From Harmothoe impar (Eukaryota; Annelida; Polychaeta; Phyllodocida; Polynoidae), in contig OX381709.1 of the NCBI GenBank assembly GCA_947462335.1, positions 83,142,622 through 83,206,621 on the forward strand: a stretch of 64,000 nucleotides of DNA, read 5' to 3'. The position numbers were made by a program, and so were the translations under genes. Position 1 is the first letter of the stretch. The number at the start of each line of letters is the position of its first letter. The notes beneath the pieces are model-generated. The model was not told where the DNA came from. It searched no databases and worked only from the letters and a program-made list of their open reading frames with translations. Below are positions 11,720 to 24,311 of this stretch, piece after piece.

Positions 11720-13216
11720 ATATAGACTAAGCTAGATGTCCTCCCCCCTCTCCCTCCTACCCTGATTGCCGAATCCTTTCAATCCATTCATCTATTCTGT
11801 CTGTTATATAACCTGTCTGGAGTCACATGTAGTACCGCTAATGGTAGGGGGAATGAATTATTCAGCAGATATATACAACTATACAACAAATAGATATATG
11901 TCAATGACAGTACGGGATATGAAACATTTATATTGATTGTGTGAATGGCAATATCAGATTTTGACTACTATACTCTAGATAGGCCTGCCTCAAAAAGCTA
12001 ACTATAGTTGCTGAATATATTACTAAATACTGCTGCTGTATTAGTGATTGCAGCTGGTACTGAAAGCTGGTTTTGATCATTGCATCACAATAGTGGTGAT
12101 CAGTAATTCTGAATAATATTCCAGTCCAAAAATCCTAGCCTTGTGACATTAAATATTAAAGATGGCACCACCTGAGCTCAATCATTCTCTTCCTTTTTTC
12201 ACACAAAAGTTGACCTTTAATTAATGAAATTTCTTAACTGGAATCCATTATCATAATCATAATTATAATAAGTAGCCAATAAGTAGAGGAGTAAGATTCA
12301 TAATATCACTGTGAGATGGGTTTCAGACTTTTAGGACTGTGTTTGGTCAACAAATCACCTACTCTACAGGTAGTAAAATGCAGATCTAGAGGAGGCTCCT
12401 GGTTGCCAGGTCCTAACACATCTAGGTACACCTATATCTATGGTTAACTACCCAGAAGGAGCTAAAACTGTCTAGTCCTATTAGCTGCGCGTGCAGTGTT
12501 TCATCTATAGATAGATGCTAGATGATCCTCCCAGAGGGCCTGTAACTCAGGTAAATTTTGTTGGGCTCGCCTCTCTGTATACTGCATCTTCATTTTCCTG
12601 ATCCTCCCTGAGAGCTATAAAGCCTGTCTGAAGGCAGTAGCAAAATTGTGTTTCAGGTAACCTAACCACCTTGCCTACCATACCAGGCCTGACCCTAGGA
12701 ATTCTTAGTTAATGTTTTCAGATCCATCACTCACAGACCTATATTCCCACACAAAACTTACAAAACGCTTTCTCTTCAATAGAAATATAGGTTTAAAATG
12801 TAGTACATGAATTTTCCTCTCATTTGTCAGTATTACTCATCTCAACGGAAGTGGGAAAGGTCTAAAGGTTGCTGGTTTGTCATTGTTCCCTTAAAGACTG
12901 AAGTGATTAAGGGGTTGGACCTGCTGACTGTCTCCGGTATGGCAGTAGCCATAGATTTGGCTGAGAGTCCAAAGTCTCACTACATCACTAGACTAACTCA
13001 AGCCCCTTTCACACAGATGTGGTATGTTTTCCAGTGGTTCAGCAAGGTACAGTGCAGCATTCAACTTACTGAACAGCTGTTCAAACCAAGGGAACAACAT
13101 ACTGCTAAAGTCTGGTTTATATGTTTATGAGGTCACTACAGAAAGATACGGCTGCCTGCAGGAGGCAGATGAGCTGGTCTGTTACTCTGGTTGAGTTCGC
13201 CCTCCTTCACATCCTC
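11720..13216. other. No recognisable gene
   Basis: This is AT-rich unique-looking DNA. I see no coding signal, RNA gene or terminal repeats in it. Confidence 0.5.
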
Positions 13217-13324
13217 CCCAGTGGGCACAAAAGTCAGTTCAATGTTGAATCAACGTTATATCAACTTTGAATCAACATTGACAACCATTTATCAATGTTG
13301 ATTCAATGTCCTGTGCCCATTGGG
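13217..13324. mobile_element. 108-bp MITE with CCCAGTGGGCACA terminus and GTTGAATCAACATTGA iterations
   Basis: The left end CCCAGTGGGCACA and the right end TGTGCCCATTGGG are inverted repeats. A TC dinucleotide flanks both sides (13215-13216 and 13325-13326). The interior is made of four to five variants of one phrase, caatgttgattcaacgttgat, in both orientations. Confidence 0.6.
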
Positions 13325-15529
13325 TCCTTGTGTGACTAATGCCCCTGGAGGCAGAGCTGTAAAACAGGGTAGAACGTATGAACCTGGAGGAGGCTTGTAG
13401 TCGCTGAAGCAAAGCCTGAGTTGTACCGCAGGCAGATTAAGACTATGACCTCCTGTTAGTTAAGCCACCAATCCTTCCCTACTGAGCTCTGCAGGCCTCA
13501 TACCTTAGGCCTGTTTTTCTCATACATGGTGGTATTCCTGCCCACCTCATGGGAAAACAGTGATCATTTATTATGTTATAGGTGATCCCATCTGTCTGTC
13601 TCTACCAATAAGGGCATGTATCAGCAGTACACCATTTACTAGAAGAGTTTCTGGCACCCCAGCACTGTCAGTCGTAGTCCCCCTAACTTCCTATACTTAT
13701 TTGGTTACTAAAACTAATAGGTTTCAATCCCAATAATTTCCCTTTCTTTTGTTTCAGGGGAGCAGTTTTAAAGCACCCCCTTGAAAACCTACTGTTGTAA
13801 AGGAAATGACCACTCTCTAATTTCATGACATATGTCATTAGAAAGAGACCATCCTTTCAAAATGGAACACTATACTCATGTTTTATAGCTTCATGAAGAA
13901 TACTTATTTTGTAAAGAAAATTAGAGTTTATGTTCTGAAACGGCAAATTTCTTAAGCTGCATGTCCCGGTAGTGAGTGCTGAAAAAAAGTTAGTGTCTAC
14001 CACTTATTATTTCCTGTCAAGAAGATGTGAACTTCATGTTCTAACCCACATATTTTAAAGCTGTAGATCCATGTGACCTGTGCCTGGAAGAGCTAGTGTC
14101 TACCCTGCTGTGGAATTGGCGGTGTGATGGGATAAGATGGATAAGGGTACAAGAGCAAAATTCTAGGAGCAAATAAAATACACATTCAAAAACCACCATG
14201 AGTGTGCACTGATGGCAATTAGACATGCCATAGAACAGAGCCAATTGTTATCTCTTATATTGCCATCTCACCACTGTGTAGTTCCAATATCAGCTGAGGC
14301 ATTCTCAGCTGCTAATTGCTAACCTGATCCTTCAGAGTCTCCCCATGGAGTGGCAGTCTTTCATGACTGAATGAAGCAATAGAATAGTTTTAAGCTCAAA
14401 GTCCATAGGAGCCAGATAGGCTCTATTTAGGCAGCTTTACATTTATATGCATTTCCACCAACTAAATTGCACCCATTCAGTTCCTCTGGACTTTGGGATT
14501 CATCAAAAAAGCTTCCCATATGGATAGTTAATATTATCCCTTGGAACAAGCATTGTATGAAACTGAATGGATGCAAAGTGATATAATGGAGAGTATTGGC
14601 AGTGAGGTCCCCTGTATGTGTCGGTGTCTGCTTTTTGGTACGGCCGAGCTACGTTGTACAACTTCCCAACTCCATATGTAGTACTACTAATGGCATGGTC
14701 AGTCAATTATTCAAGGATTAGATAGAGGATCGATATATATATCAGTGATATTCATCCTAATGGTGTACATACAAATAGCAGGCTTTACCAAAAACCAAGC
14801 TAAATGGTGGAAATGTACAATACAGTAGTTTTTACTGCCTGAAGCTAGAATCTACAATTGGTGCAGATCAGTCGGCTGTCCGGTACAAACAATCCCTTGA
14901 ATATATGCAGTTTTAGCCCTGAAGCATAGATTTCGTTGATTATATTGGATGACATGATGCAGGCTCAACTGAGGCAACAGATCTAAAACATGAGTTCTTC
15001 TTGTCGCTGTGGACTGTGGGCTTTGATACTTTGTTTCAATAGTGTGGACCCATACAGGACTGATCTATACCACTTTCACTTTAGCAAAGAAGATGTATAA
15101 AAGACCATTATAGACACACCATATATGCCACAGACAATGTCCCTGAGGTTATGCAAAACCAATCCCATTGGCCACATTGGATATTTGCTGTCTGGTGAAC
15201 TGAGCCAATAAAACTGTGCTGTGTAGATAAAAGCTGGCCTGGATGGGACAGTGAAGACCCAAAGACTCGACTCAGGGGGTTTCTTCACACGAATACAGGA
15301 ATAGGGCTACTGAACTTGTGCCTTGTTTATTTACAATATTCGCTAGACTATAACACCCTGTATCGTGCCACAACACTTTTAAGACTTTAATTATTTCTTT
15401 TGATAAAAGTTCAAGGGAAAACATAACATCCCCCAACTAGTCAACGTCTATGGTAATTTGTGTTGGTTTTGTCTTATGCAGGATACATCAGACAGGATAT
15501 CATCTCTAGGTAGCTCAACATGAAACTAT
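13325..15529. other. No recognisable gene
   Basis: Only short, domain-less open frames are present and no repeat ends were found. The words around 14680-14760 resemble 11806-11870 (an atgtagtac...ctaatgg block), which suggests an old dispersed repeat. Confidence 0.4.
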
Positions 15530-17295
15530 CACTGCATGAGTTTAGGGAATTACGAGAACGGAAATGTCAGTAAACCCGTACCCCCAATGGGCTTTCAGAT
15601 TTACGTCAGATTTACTTGGGTTTACATTCTCACCGATTTACTGACTTGCTTAAAGGCCAGTAAATCCCATTGACAAATTTACTTTCTGTGTAAATGCCAG
15701 TAAATCCCAATGACAAATTTACACACTTCTGAGTTTAATACCTTGACTTCTTGGGTGGGGAAGTTGCCATGGAATATACTGGAGTTTAATGTTCGATGTT
15801 TAGTTTTAATTTTAATGACATGGGTTTAAGTAATGCTTACAAACAGAGAATATTTTGTAGGTATATGGCGCATAAACATTCGCAATAAACATAGGAACAA
15901 GCATTATGTCAATTATGAATAATACAGTGTGGGTATATAGTTTTAAATGTGTGCCTCCGGCCTACCCCACCCCCAGGAAGCTGTGGGAGGTGGTGGGTGA
16001 CTGTGGGAGGTGTAGGGCATTCTCTACCCGGCCTACCCCGCCCCTAGGAAGCTGTGGGAGGTGGTGGGTGACTGTGGGAGGTGTAGGACATTCTCTACCC
16101 GGCTTACCCCACCCAAGAAGCTGTGGGTGGTGGTGGACGACTGTGGGAGGTGTAGGGCTTCTCTACCCGGCATACTGCGCCCCCAGGAAGCTGTGGGTAT
16201 TGGTGGACGACTGTGGGAGGTGTAGGGCTTCATTACCCGGCCTCCTGCGCCCCCAGGAAGCTGTGGGAGGTGGTGGGCGGCTGTAGGAGGTGTAGGGCAT
16301 TCTCTACCCGGTAGGAAGCTTCCTAGCCAGACCTGCCAGCTCCAGGCCGAGCTTGAACCTCCCCTAGTTATCTTTGGTTTATGGCAAGTAAACATGGGGT
16401 TTACATCATGTTTACATCATGTAAACATGAGGTTTATGCCATATAAACATGATATTTAAAGAAAACTCCATGCCTCCCCATGTGCACTCCATGGTGGTCA
16501 GTGCATTAATGATCCCTCAGCCAATCAGGAGCTAGTCTCGTTCTGGTCACATGACCAGCACTACACCTCCTATATAATGGGGGTGCAGTGTGAGCTCCTC
16601 AGTCCACTGCTGTCTGACCATGGGAACACAACTCCTGCCTGAACCTGCCTGCCTCCTGCCTGCACCTACCTCCTGCCTAACTACAAAGCAGCTAATTTGA
16701 TGATTTATCTTCGAATGATGGAGTCCTAATCTCCTAAATAAAATGTACCCCACCATCCCAGAATAAATGCCCTTGATTGTCCTAGGATTAAATAAGATTC
16801 ATGAAATATATACCCCAGGTTGTTCTGAGCTTTACATCAAGTAAATATGAGGTTACCATCAAGAAAATATGAGGCTTACATCATGTAAACATGAGGTTTC
16901 TGTCAAATAAACATGAGATTTATGTCATGTAAACATGAGATTTATGTCATGTAAACATGAGATTTATGTCATGTAAACATGAGGTTTATGTCAAGTAAAC
17001 TTGAGTTTTGTGCCACGTAAACATGAGGTTTACATGATGTAAACATGAGGTTTATGTCAAGTAAACTTGAGGTTTACATTGAGATTTACTTGGCTTTATG
17101 GCCACGTAAACTAGATAGTTATTGAATTTTACATTTGCGTAAACAGGGACGTTCCGTTGTATACTGAGTCAGTAAAAGACATGTTTACGTCATTTTACTT
17201 TTACAGACCAATATCACGTAAATATGTGTAACCTTACGTAAATAATATGTTTACGTAAAAGTAAATCTAATGTAAATCCAACTTTTCGTGCAGTG
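15530..17295. mobile_element. EnSpm/CACTA-like non-autonomous element with iterated GTAAAC phrases
   Basis: The element starts CACTGCATGA and ends TCGTGCAGTG. TAT lies outside both ends, consistent with a 3-bp duplication. CACTG termini and 3-bp duplications are typical of EnSpm/CACTA elements. Both arms are dense with gtaaa words, and 16385-17280 repeats variants of gtaaacatgaggtttatgtca about ten times. It contains a minisatellite (15957-16330). No transposase is seen. Confidence 0.55.
15957..16330. repeat. GC-rich minisatellite, ~75-80 bp unit
   Basis: Four to five imperfect copies are present of a unit containing aggaagctgtgggaggtggtg, gactgtgggaggtgtagg and ctctacccgg. The array creates long open frames on both strands, which I treat as by-products. 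It sits inside the CACTG-ended element. Confidence 0.85.
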
Positions 17296-18459
17296 TATAT
17301 TTTATGGTAGATAGGTGATATTGCCAAGGATCTCAGGTGTATGCTACTCCTTAGCATTATGCACAGTAATTGCTTGTTTTTATGACCATATATAATGTGT
17401 ATCATTCTGGTCCATTATAAAAGATATTTGAACTAAAGTATTATGATATACTTAGAGTGCCTCTGCAGTGGGGCTTGACCCTGATTCAAATCCTATTGAC
17501 TGGTAAGGGTGCCAACTATTGAGAGCCTTTGAGAGGAGTGCAATACTTTGGAAACTTTAATTCTCTGTGGAATAAGACTTAAGTCGAAGACATATGGTAC
17601 CAGAAATGAAAGCTTCACTGTGGTAATAATAATTTATAATGCCATCCTTGTACTCATTTATTGATGAACCCCCTTCAACAATCATCAATCAGTAGTCCCA
17701 ACCCTGTGCATATAGGCTCATATCAATGGCATAATACACAACAAACATGTGTACATGTGTACCCTTACAGAGGAGTGGACTGGGTGTGATTGTGTACATT
17801 CATTTATTATTCATGAGCCATGTGTGAGGTATATGGTCCTGTGTAGATTCAGATGAATAGCTCTACCCTGAAGTGCAGATAGGTTATTATATGAACACAA
17901 AAAAACACACCTGTCTGCAGATAGAGGGATGATTAATAGGCTAAGATAAAAAGGACTGACATCCATTTGTTAGCATACAATAATGCACATCTGTGTATGC
18001 AGCCCCTTTGTACCAGCTTGCTTTCCTCTGGCTTTGATTGTTATTTACTGTGTCTCCAGTTCTATACACAGTACCATAAAAGCCATAATAGTAACAAATA
18101 GCCTCATTTTTATGGATCGTGTATTATCAGCAATGCCCACATGGCAAGGTTGAGAATGCAGCATTTATAAATGAGTTTGATGAAAGAATGTCTGTAAGCC
18201 CAATGAATGATTTATCATTGTTGGGATGTTAATTTAATCTGATAAGACAGTGGAAAGGATAAAGATAGAAAAAAGTCAATATCACTATTTTATTCTTTTT
18301 GCTTGGTTTTTGAAATCGTTAAGCAATGATAAAAGTCAGTCCTCTCCCATCCAGCCCAATTGGTACTGAGGATATCCATCTGTTGCTGTTCATGCTATAC
18401 TGCAGGTGCTGTAAAAAACAATTTAACTGTATTCATAATACGGGTCATGATCCCTAGTA
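17296..18459. other. No recognisable gene
   Basis: AT-rich, apparently unique DNA. I see no structure beyond short simple runs. Confidence 0.5.
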
Positions 18460-19006
18460 TCAACATCAGACCAATGTTGCGTCGGCCCGATAGGTGGCGG
18501 GAAGGGCGCCTTACATAGGTCTGACTGCCTGCATGACGGCGCCCCTGACGGGACGCAGAGGAACCTCAGTACTTAAGAGTTTAATGGTGTAAACAATGGT
18601 AGTTTGGGGTGTTCTACTAGTGTCATATTGATGTCATTTAGACCGAGTGCTCATTATGATGTAATTAAGCTATGTTTCAAATGACATCGATATGATACAA
18701 GAGGGAACAGAGTAAATGGACATTTTCTCTCTGTGGGCCGCCCATGAAGCGAAGCACATGGCGGATTCTCGCCATGATTTGACAGCTCTTTGTTGATAAA
18801 TTTATTATGCTTATTCATCACTATTTTTCAAATTGATAACAGAATTAAATCCTTATTTAGTATCATAAAATGATGTCCAGCATCTATTGTTAAAAATGTT
18901 TTTATAAATCGTCAAAATTGGGTCTAGTTTCGACCCATCAGTCAGACCTATGTAAGGCGCCCTTCCCGCCACCTATCGGGCCGACACAACATTGGTCTGA
19001 TGTTGA
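18460..19006. mobile_element. Foldback MITE with ~67-bp terminal inverted repeats
   Basis: The arms 18460-18526 and 18939-19006 are near-perfect inverted copies starting TCAACATCAGACCAATGTTG. The arms are GC-rich (ggcccgataggtggcggg) compared with the surroundings. A second, inner inverted pair (tgtcatattgatgtcattt against aaatgacatcgatatgata) lies around 18622-18700, so the core can fold as well. No coding capacity is present. Confidence 0.8.
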
Positions 19007-20335
19007 GACTACATAATCCCTGGCTAATACCACCCTCCATATTCACCCATCACAAAGGTAGTTAGGGCCAGCCATGTGACCTGCTACTGGTGGTTTGTAT
19101 ACATACTTATCTAACCTTAGACCAAGAGGTAATATAATTAATGTCCCTGGACACACATTATACAAGAACAGCCTAATTATCCTACTCCCAGGTGTGTGCA
19201 GGGGCTTCTATAAAGCTCTCAGCTACCGGTCAAGGATGTGTTGCCTACCAGGCTCTCTGGTACTATTGACCGAGGGCTAGCACCAATGAGCCCCATGGGA
19301 ATGGTATAGTGAGCCTCTCAGGTGGAGTCTGGTCAGGGTTTAGAGGTGGAGTCTAGCAGTACTTAGGGAAATGGACAGCTATTGGCATGTTAGCTCGGTA
19401 TTAACAGGTCAGTTTGCAGGAGACAAGTAGGGAGCCCCGAGCTGTACATAGAAGTGTGCATAGAGGGAAGAGTTACCAGTTTGCAGTTAGTTTGAAAAAA
19501 ATGGGATAAGCTTGGGAAACAGTTTAGGCCCGTTTAAAGCATATCATTCTTCCTCCACTTTTAATATCAATATACCTGGATTCTCATTTTTAGCTCTTGA
19601 ATTTGCTTTACTCACAATTCCTCTTCCCTAATTATTTTTTTCAGTATCGGGGGATGATTTAAAGGGTATACCTAACCAACCAAGATAGCAGCCATCTGGT
19701 TTGCATTCAGAATTTGCTGGGAAAGGGATGACATTGGTATGAAGCTAGATACCAAATGATGTACAACAGCTCTAGATCAACTCAAGGAACTAGAGTTGGG
19801 CATAGATGTCAATTGGATAAGAGGATCTAGGATCCATATACATGGGGCAGCTATGAAATATGGTATATAGTATGTCCCTTATGGGAAGATATGCCATAGC
19901 TGCATAGATGCAGAGAAAATCAATATCTAGATAAAACACAAAGTCACGTAACATTATGAACCTGCAGTGCAATATCCAAAACACATTTCATGACCATTTT
20001 GGAATCCAATGCATTTCCTTGGTACTTTGGGATGGCTCTGGGAAACCCTAATAGCAACATATCTGGAAAGGTGCGCTATTAATCAGCAGGACCACTGTAA
20101 CTTAACTTTTGATACCATGTCAACGTTCGCCCACCTGCCACCAGTGGGTTGCTGCTCTAGAGTACCCTAAAGTTTGTGATTTACATGTGCCCCAGCTGGC
20201 CAGGGAGAACAGGTAAATGAGAACTGGGTCCCAGGTTGGGTTCTAAACCACTGACTTGAATAACTAACCAGTTTTAACAATAAAAATGGTTTGAGAAAAA
20301 GATTGCCTCTGTTAGAAGCTGGCCTGCACACAGTA
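19007..20335. other. No recognisable gene
   Basis: No coding pattern, RNA gene or repeat boundary was seen. Confidence 0.5.
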
Positions 20336-20555
20336 ACTAACTCTTTAAGGACAGCATGTCAGCAAAATATGACATTTATACCAATGCAGCACCAGTGAGT
20401 TACTTGCTGGAGGGTGTTTTTCCCCATTGGTCCAATACGGGACCAATATTGAGCAAAATACGGACAGTATATGGGACCCGTATTGGGAACCCCAAAAACA
20501 GTGTTTTCCCCCCCTCCGTGTCACGTCCTTATGTGCATACGGTATTGGCATAAAT

Positions 20556-21509
20556 GGCTCACTCTCACCAGATCGATGCAACTATTATTTGGACATACAT
20601 GATCGGCGGACGTACATGATCGGCGGACGTACATGATCGGTGACGTACATGATCGGTGACGTACATGATCGGTGACGTACATGATCGGGAGTTATTGACT
20701 GCCCTACCCTTTCTGACCATGTTAAAACATAAATATATCTTACCAAGGTGTGCATATAGTGTGTGTCTTGACATGTTCTATGTTAGAAATGTCTAGATGC
20801 GACTATTAAGATAGTTTTAATTGACATTTCAATACCGATCATGTACGTCATGTGACGTACATGATCGATGACGTACATGATCAGTGATTTATTGGCTGCC
20901 TTACCCTTTCCTACCATGACAAAACATAAATAAACCTTACCAGGGTGTACATATGATGTGTGTCTTGACATGTAATATGTTAGAAATGTCTAGATGCGAC
21001 TATTAAGATAATTTTAATTGACATTTCAATCCCGATCATGTACGTCATGTGCCGTACATGATCGGCCGTTATTTATTGACTGCTTTAATTACCTTTTCTG
21101 ACCATATTTAAAACATAAATCAATCATAGCAAGGTGTACATACGATGTAAGTCTTAACATGTATTATCAAAAACATGTGCAGCAGTGGGGTAATAAGAAA
21201 ACTTTACATGACATTCCCAGCCGGTCATGTACGTCATGTGACGTACATGATCGGTTGTACATTAAGGCACTCCCCTGAGGCCCCTATAAACATTTCGGGG
21301 GTGTTCTTTTCCTAATAAACTCCCCACAAATACATTACAGCCAGTATGTATTGTTAGAAGAGTTAAATAGTGGAGTGCATGGGATAACTGGTGCATTTCA
21401 TAGTCTTCCGATCATGTACGTCCACCGATCATGTACGTCCACCGATCATGTACGTCCACCGATCATGTACGTCCACTTTTTAGTTGCACTGATTTGGTGA
21501 GAGTGAGCC
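20556..21509. mobile_element. Nested ~950-bp element with palindromic GATCATGTACGTC subterminal arrays
   Basis: The left terminus GGCTCACTCTCACCA is inverted at the right end, and AAAT borders both sides. Inside the left end are about six tandem copies of a ~16-bp unit (gtacatgatcggtgac). Inside the right end are four copies in the opposite orientation. Three palindromes of gatcatgtacgtc and gacgtacatgatc lie between (about 20838, 21033 and 21223). Arrays like this are typical binding sites for a transposase acting in trans. No ORF with a domain is present. Confidence 0.7.
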
Positions 21510-21664
21510 AAATTCTGCTGCATATGGGGTACCAATGCCCTTATTGTAAAAATGTACAAAAACCAGTCTACATTCCAGGAAACCCCCAGGGAATTCCCTC
21601 TGTGACATCATAATATAGAGACACATACGGAGGTAGGCTGGAAAGGGTCCGCATTCTGTTTTGG

Positions 21665-21870
21665 ATGCTAGGGAATGGAGAGGGGAGGTCGGGGAATGGA
21701 GAAGGGAGGTCAGGAAAGGGAGAGGGGAGGGCGGAGAATGGAGAAGGGAGGTCGGGAAATGGAGAGGGGAGGGTGGGGAATGGAGAAGGGAGGTCGGGAA
21801 ATGGAGAGGGGAGGGTGGGGAATGGAGAAGGGAGGTCGGGAAATGGAGAGGGGAGGGTGGGGAGTCCCCC
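21665..21870. repeat. Purine-rich minisatellite (~31-bp unit)
   Basis: About six copies of ggagaagggaggtcggga followed by aatggagagggga lie in tandem. Several overlapping open frames here, proline-rich on minus and Gly/Glu/Arg-rich on plus, are artefacts of the repeat. Confidence 0.9.
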
Positions 21871-21899
21871 AACTCCCTTTTCCCTTTTTTAAGTGCACA

Positions 21900-22690
21900 T
21901 ATATATATGTAAAAAAAATGTCTCTAGGATTGTTTTAATGAATAGATAAGTAAAGTCCAACTTCTACCTTTATAATAAAATAAATAAAAAAGATAAAAAT
22001 TGAGTTTCAAAGAAGTTATACAAAAAAATGACTTTTCTTCTGTAACTCTGTAAATAATGGCCCTACAGAGCTAAAACTCTGCGTAGAGACTCCTTGTGTA
22101 TAAACACTGGTAGACAATAGCCATCACAGTGGTGGCAGACAATAGCTATCAGAGTACAGAGCGTGTGTTGCCTACCATGTCCAGCAAGCCTGAGTGTAAA
22201 TTCCGGGCTGTGTTGGTGCTGCAACCTAGAGGCTAAGTCATGCTGGCCTCAACTCCTCTCATATATATATAAGGGAATGGAGATCGCAAGCCAAATGGGA
22301 GAGGTTTGTGGACCTAAACCATTATTCTTCACCTCTGGCGCCCAGCCAGCTCTGCTCCACAAGGACAGTAAAACATGAATCCACACAGGGGAGAAACCTC
22401 TCTTGTGTTGCCTACCATGTCTGTAAACTCCCCCTTTTTAAAGTGCTATATAATTATATATGTAATAAAATGGCCCTAGAAGTATTTTAACGAGTAAGTA
22501 AGTTAAGTCCAACTTCTACCTTCATGATAAAAAAAATTAAATTTTTTTTTATGGATTTTCGGAGAAATTATATGAAAAAGAGTCTTTTCTTCAATAACTC
22601 GGTAAATAATGGCCCTACAGAGCTAAAAATCTGCCTATAGACTCCTCGTGTATAAACAGTGGCAGACAATAGCTATCAGAGTACAGAGCT
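21900..22690. repeat. Diverged direct duplication, ~550 bp apart
   Basis: The segment 21900-22150 (tctctagga...taagtaaagtccaacttctacc, then gtgtataaacactgg) recurs at about 22440-22690 with substitutions. Both copies end with a gacaatagctatcagagtacagagc-like block. The duplication lies inside the element with GGGTGTTTTT ends. Confidence 0.65.
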
Positions 22691-22737
22691 GGCGCCAGAG
22701 GTGAAGAAAACACTCCAAATCCAGTGCCTTTACCGAC

Positions 22738-22912
22738 CTTTCCTATCTCTTCCCCGACCTCTCCTGTCTCTTCCCCGACCTCTCCTGTCCCTCCCCCGAC
22801 CTCTCCTGTCCCTTCCCAGACCTCTCCTGTCCCTCCCCCGACCTATCCTGTCCCTCCCCCAACCTCTCCTGTCCCTCCCCCAACCTCTCCTGTCCCTTCC
22901 CAAACCGTTGAG
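22738..22912. repeat. Pyrimidine-rich minisatellite (~21-bp unit)
   Basis: About eight copies of a cccgacctctcctgtccct-type unit. The Pro/Leu/Ser-rich open frames across it are by-products of the repeat. Confidence 0.9.
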
Positions 22913-23299
22913 GGCCGCATTTTACACTGTGCGGCCCTTAAAGGAGAAATTTATGTCCGTATGCTGCATACGGGGCCCTTTTTAAAAATTTATGCTGCTC
23001 CGATAGCTCAGGAATTGAGGAGACTTATACGGACAGGATGCGGAAAATATTTCCCGCATCCGATGAGGAAAAACACTTTTTTTCCATATGCACATACGAT
23101 CCCATATAGGATACGGAATTCTGCTTTTTGGTAAAAAATGTCCGCATCCGATAAGGAAAAACACTTATTGCCAGTATGGGTTGCCGGGACCCCCGTATGA
23201 CACATACGGACACAAAAACCAATGGGGAAAAACACCCTGCAGGTTCCACATTGGTGCATCATGCTGACCATCTAGGAGTGTGTCAATCTCATAGGGTCT

Positions 23300-24311
23300 C
23301 ATTTAAATCTATCAAAACAATCCCAATATGGCTTCAAGCAGACTGGAATAAATTGCAAAACTGAAATTAAATGGTTGTCTCATAAAAATAGTTACAGCAG
23401 GTTGCAGACATGAGACAGGCAGCTGGGCAAATATTCCCACATCTACTTTCAGAATGTTTTTGATCTGATTATTTTATTTCCTCCTTGAACTCAAGATGGC
23501 TGAATCAACACTTTGTAAAGCGATTCAGAAAGGATTAAGTGTCAAAAGGAATAAGATCAGATAAGAATGGAAAGAGCACTGGAATTTTAAATCGCCAATC
23601 AATGTAACAGGCTGGCAATTCCATGATACTATGTTCCGTCAGCCAATTATACAGAATTGTGAACTCTTTTTTCCCATGTCTGTAGATTCATATGCACCAG
23701 CATTGTGGTTGTAGGTACTAAAGGGGGCGGTGTTCCAATTTGGGGAGTTGGGGTGGTAGGGAAATCCATGCAAAAGGCTTTTACAGGGAAAATTGCCTAG
23801 AACTGATTATACATGTCTCGTCAGCTTTCATCATTCCAATCATAGGAATTCATGATTTCATTTTAGCATTTGACCTGATCTAATATACCCCATCTTATAT
23901 ATCAATGACATAAATGCCCAAGGTTCAAATTAGAACCCAGCAATCCCCAGCAAGCCTCGGCAAGTAAATTGCCAGTGCTATAATGGCTCATGAATGCAGC
24001 ACTAGCGATTTACTCAACAGGGCTGTATTGGCGCATCATGCTTATTTATGTCATATTTTAGTGACATGCCATCCTTAAAGGGTTGGTAGATCCAATTAAG
24101 GCATTTGCACATTCAGCAGTATCCATAGCTCAAAAGCAGAGCAAATAAATTGAGCTGAAGGGTCCTGGGTTCAAATCGCTGTCTAGAGACCTGTCCTGGA
24201 CCCGCAGTAGAGCTGTGTTAAAACTAATGGATGGCAATGCAAAGGTCACCCCTACCTGCCTACTGCCTATCAATAGGAAGTGGTAATATGGTTAGGGAGT
24301 AATACCAACAA
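23300..24311. other. Intergenic DNA with a truncated MITE and a tRNA-derived SINE head
   Basis: No gene is seen. A right-hand piece of the TTAA MITE family ends at about 24084 (ccttaaagggtt). A tRNA-like segment follows at 24128-24185. Confidence 0.5.
24128..24190 (+). repeat. tRNA-derived SINE fragment
   Basis: The segment has an A-box-like stretch (tagctcaaaagcagagc) followed about 30 bases later by a B-box-like gggttcaaatc, the spacing of an internal Pol III promoter. The cloverleaf stems are not intact, so I call it a SINE head or tRNA pseudogene. Confidence 0.45.

Larger units (their letters stand above)
20412..23237. mobile_element. ~2.8-kb element with GGGTGTTTTTCCCCATTGG termini inserted in a MITE
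   Basis: The 19-base left end GGGTGTTTTTCCCCATTGG is exactly inverted at 23219-23237. Flanks read TGCTGG on the left and TGCAGG on the right, a possible 6-bp duplication with one mismatch. The interior has no credible transposase. It holds a second nested element (20556-21509), a purine-rich minisatellite, a ~550-bp-spaced duplicated segment and a pyrimidine-rich minisatellite. It is non-autonomous. Confidence 0.65.
20336..23300. mobile_element. piggyBac-like MITE, copy 3, split by a ~2.8-kb insertion
   Basis: The left part (about 20336-20410: ctctttaaggacagcatg, atgcagcaccagtgagttactt) and the right part (about 23244-23300: acattggtgcatcatgctgacc, then an aggagtgtgtcaatctc spacer) match consecutive pieces of the uninterrupted family members at 34095-34342 and 38510-38668. 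Between them lies a separate element with its own inverted termini. The right end of this copy is truncated. Confidence 0.6.

Noticed and set aside
12807..13130. 107-codon plus-strand frame
   Set aside because: No recognisable family or coding context. It lies in otherwise non-coding DNA.
15906..16395. Open frames of 120-126 codons on both strands
   Set aside because: They follow the ~78-bp GC-rich minisatellite and have periodic composition only.
20590..21475. Possible CRISPR-like array (regular short repeats)
   Set aside because: The units are contiguous, palindromic and in both orientations, with no unique spacers. They are transposon subterminal repeats in an animal genome.
21480..21938. 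Overlapping proline-rich and Gly/Glu-rich open frames on both strands
   Set aside because: They are produced by the 31-bp purine minisatellite, whose unit keeps several frames open. No start context or domain supports them.
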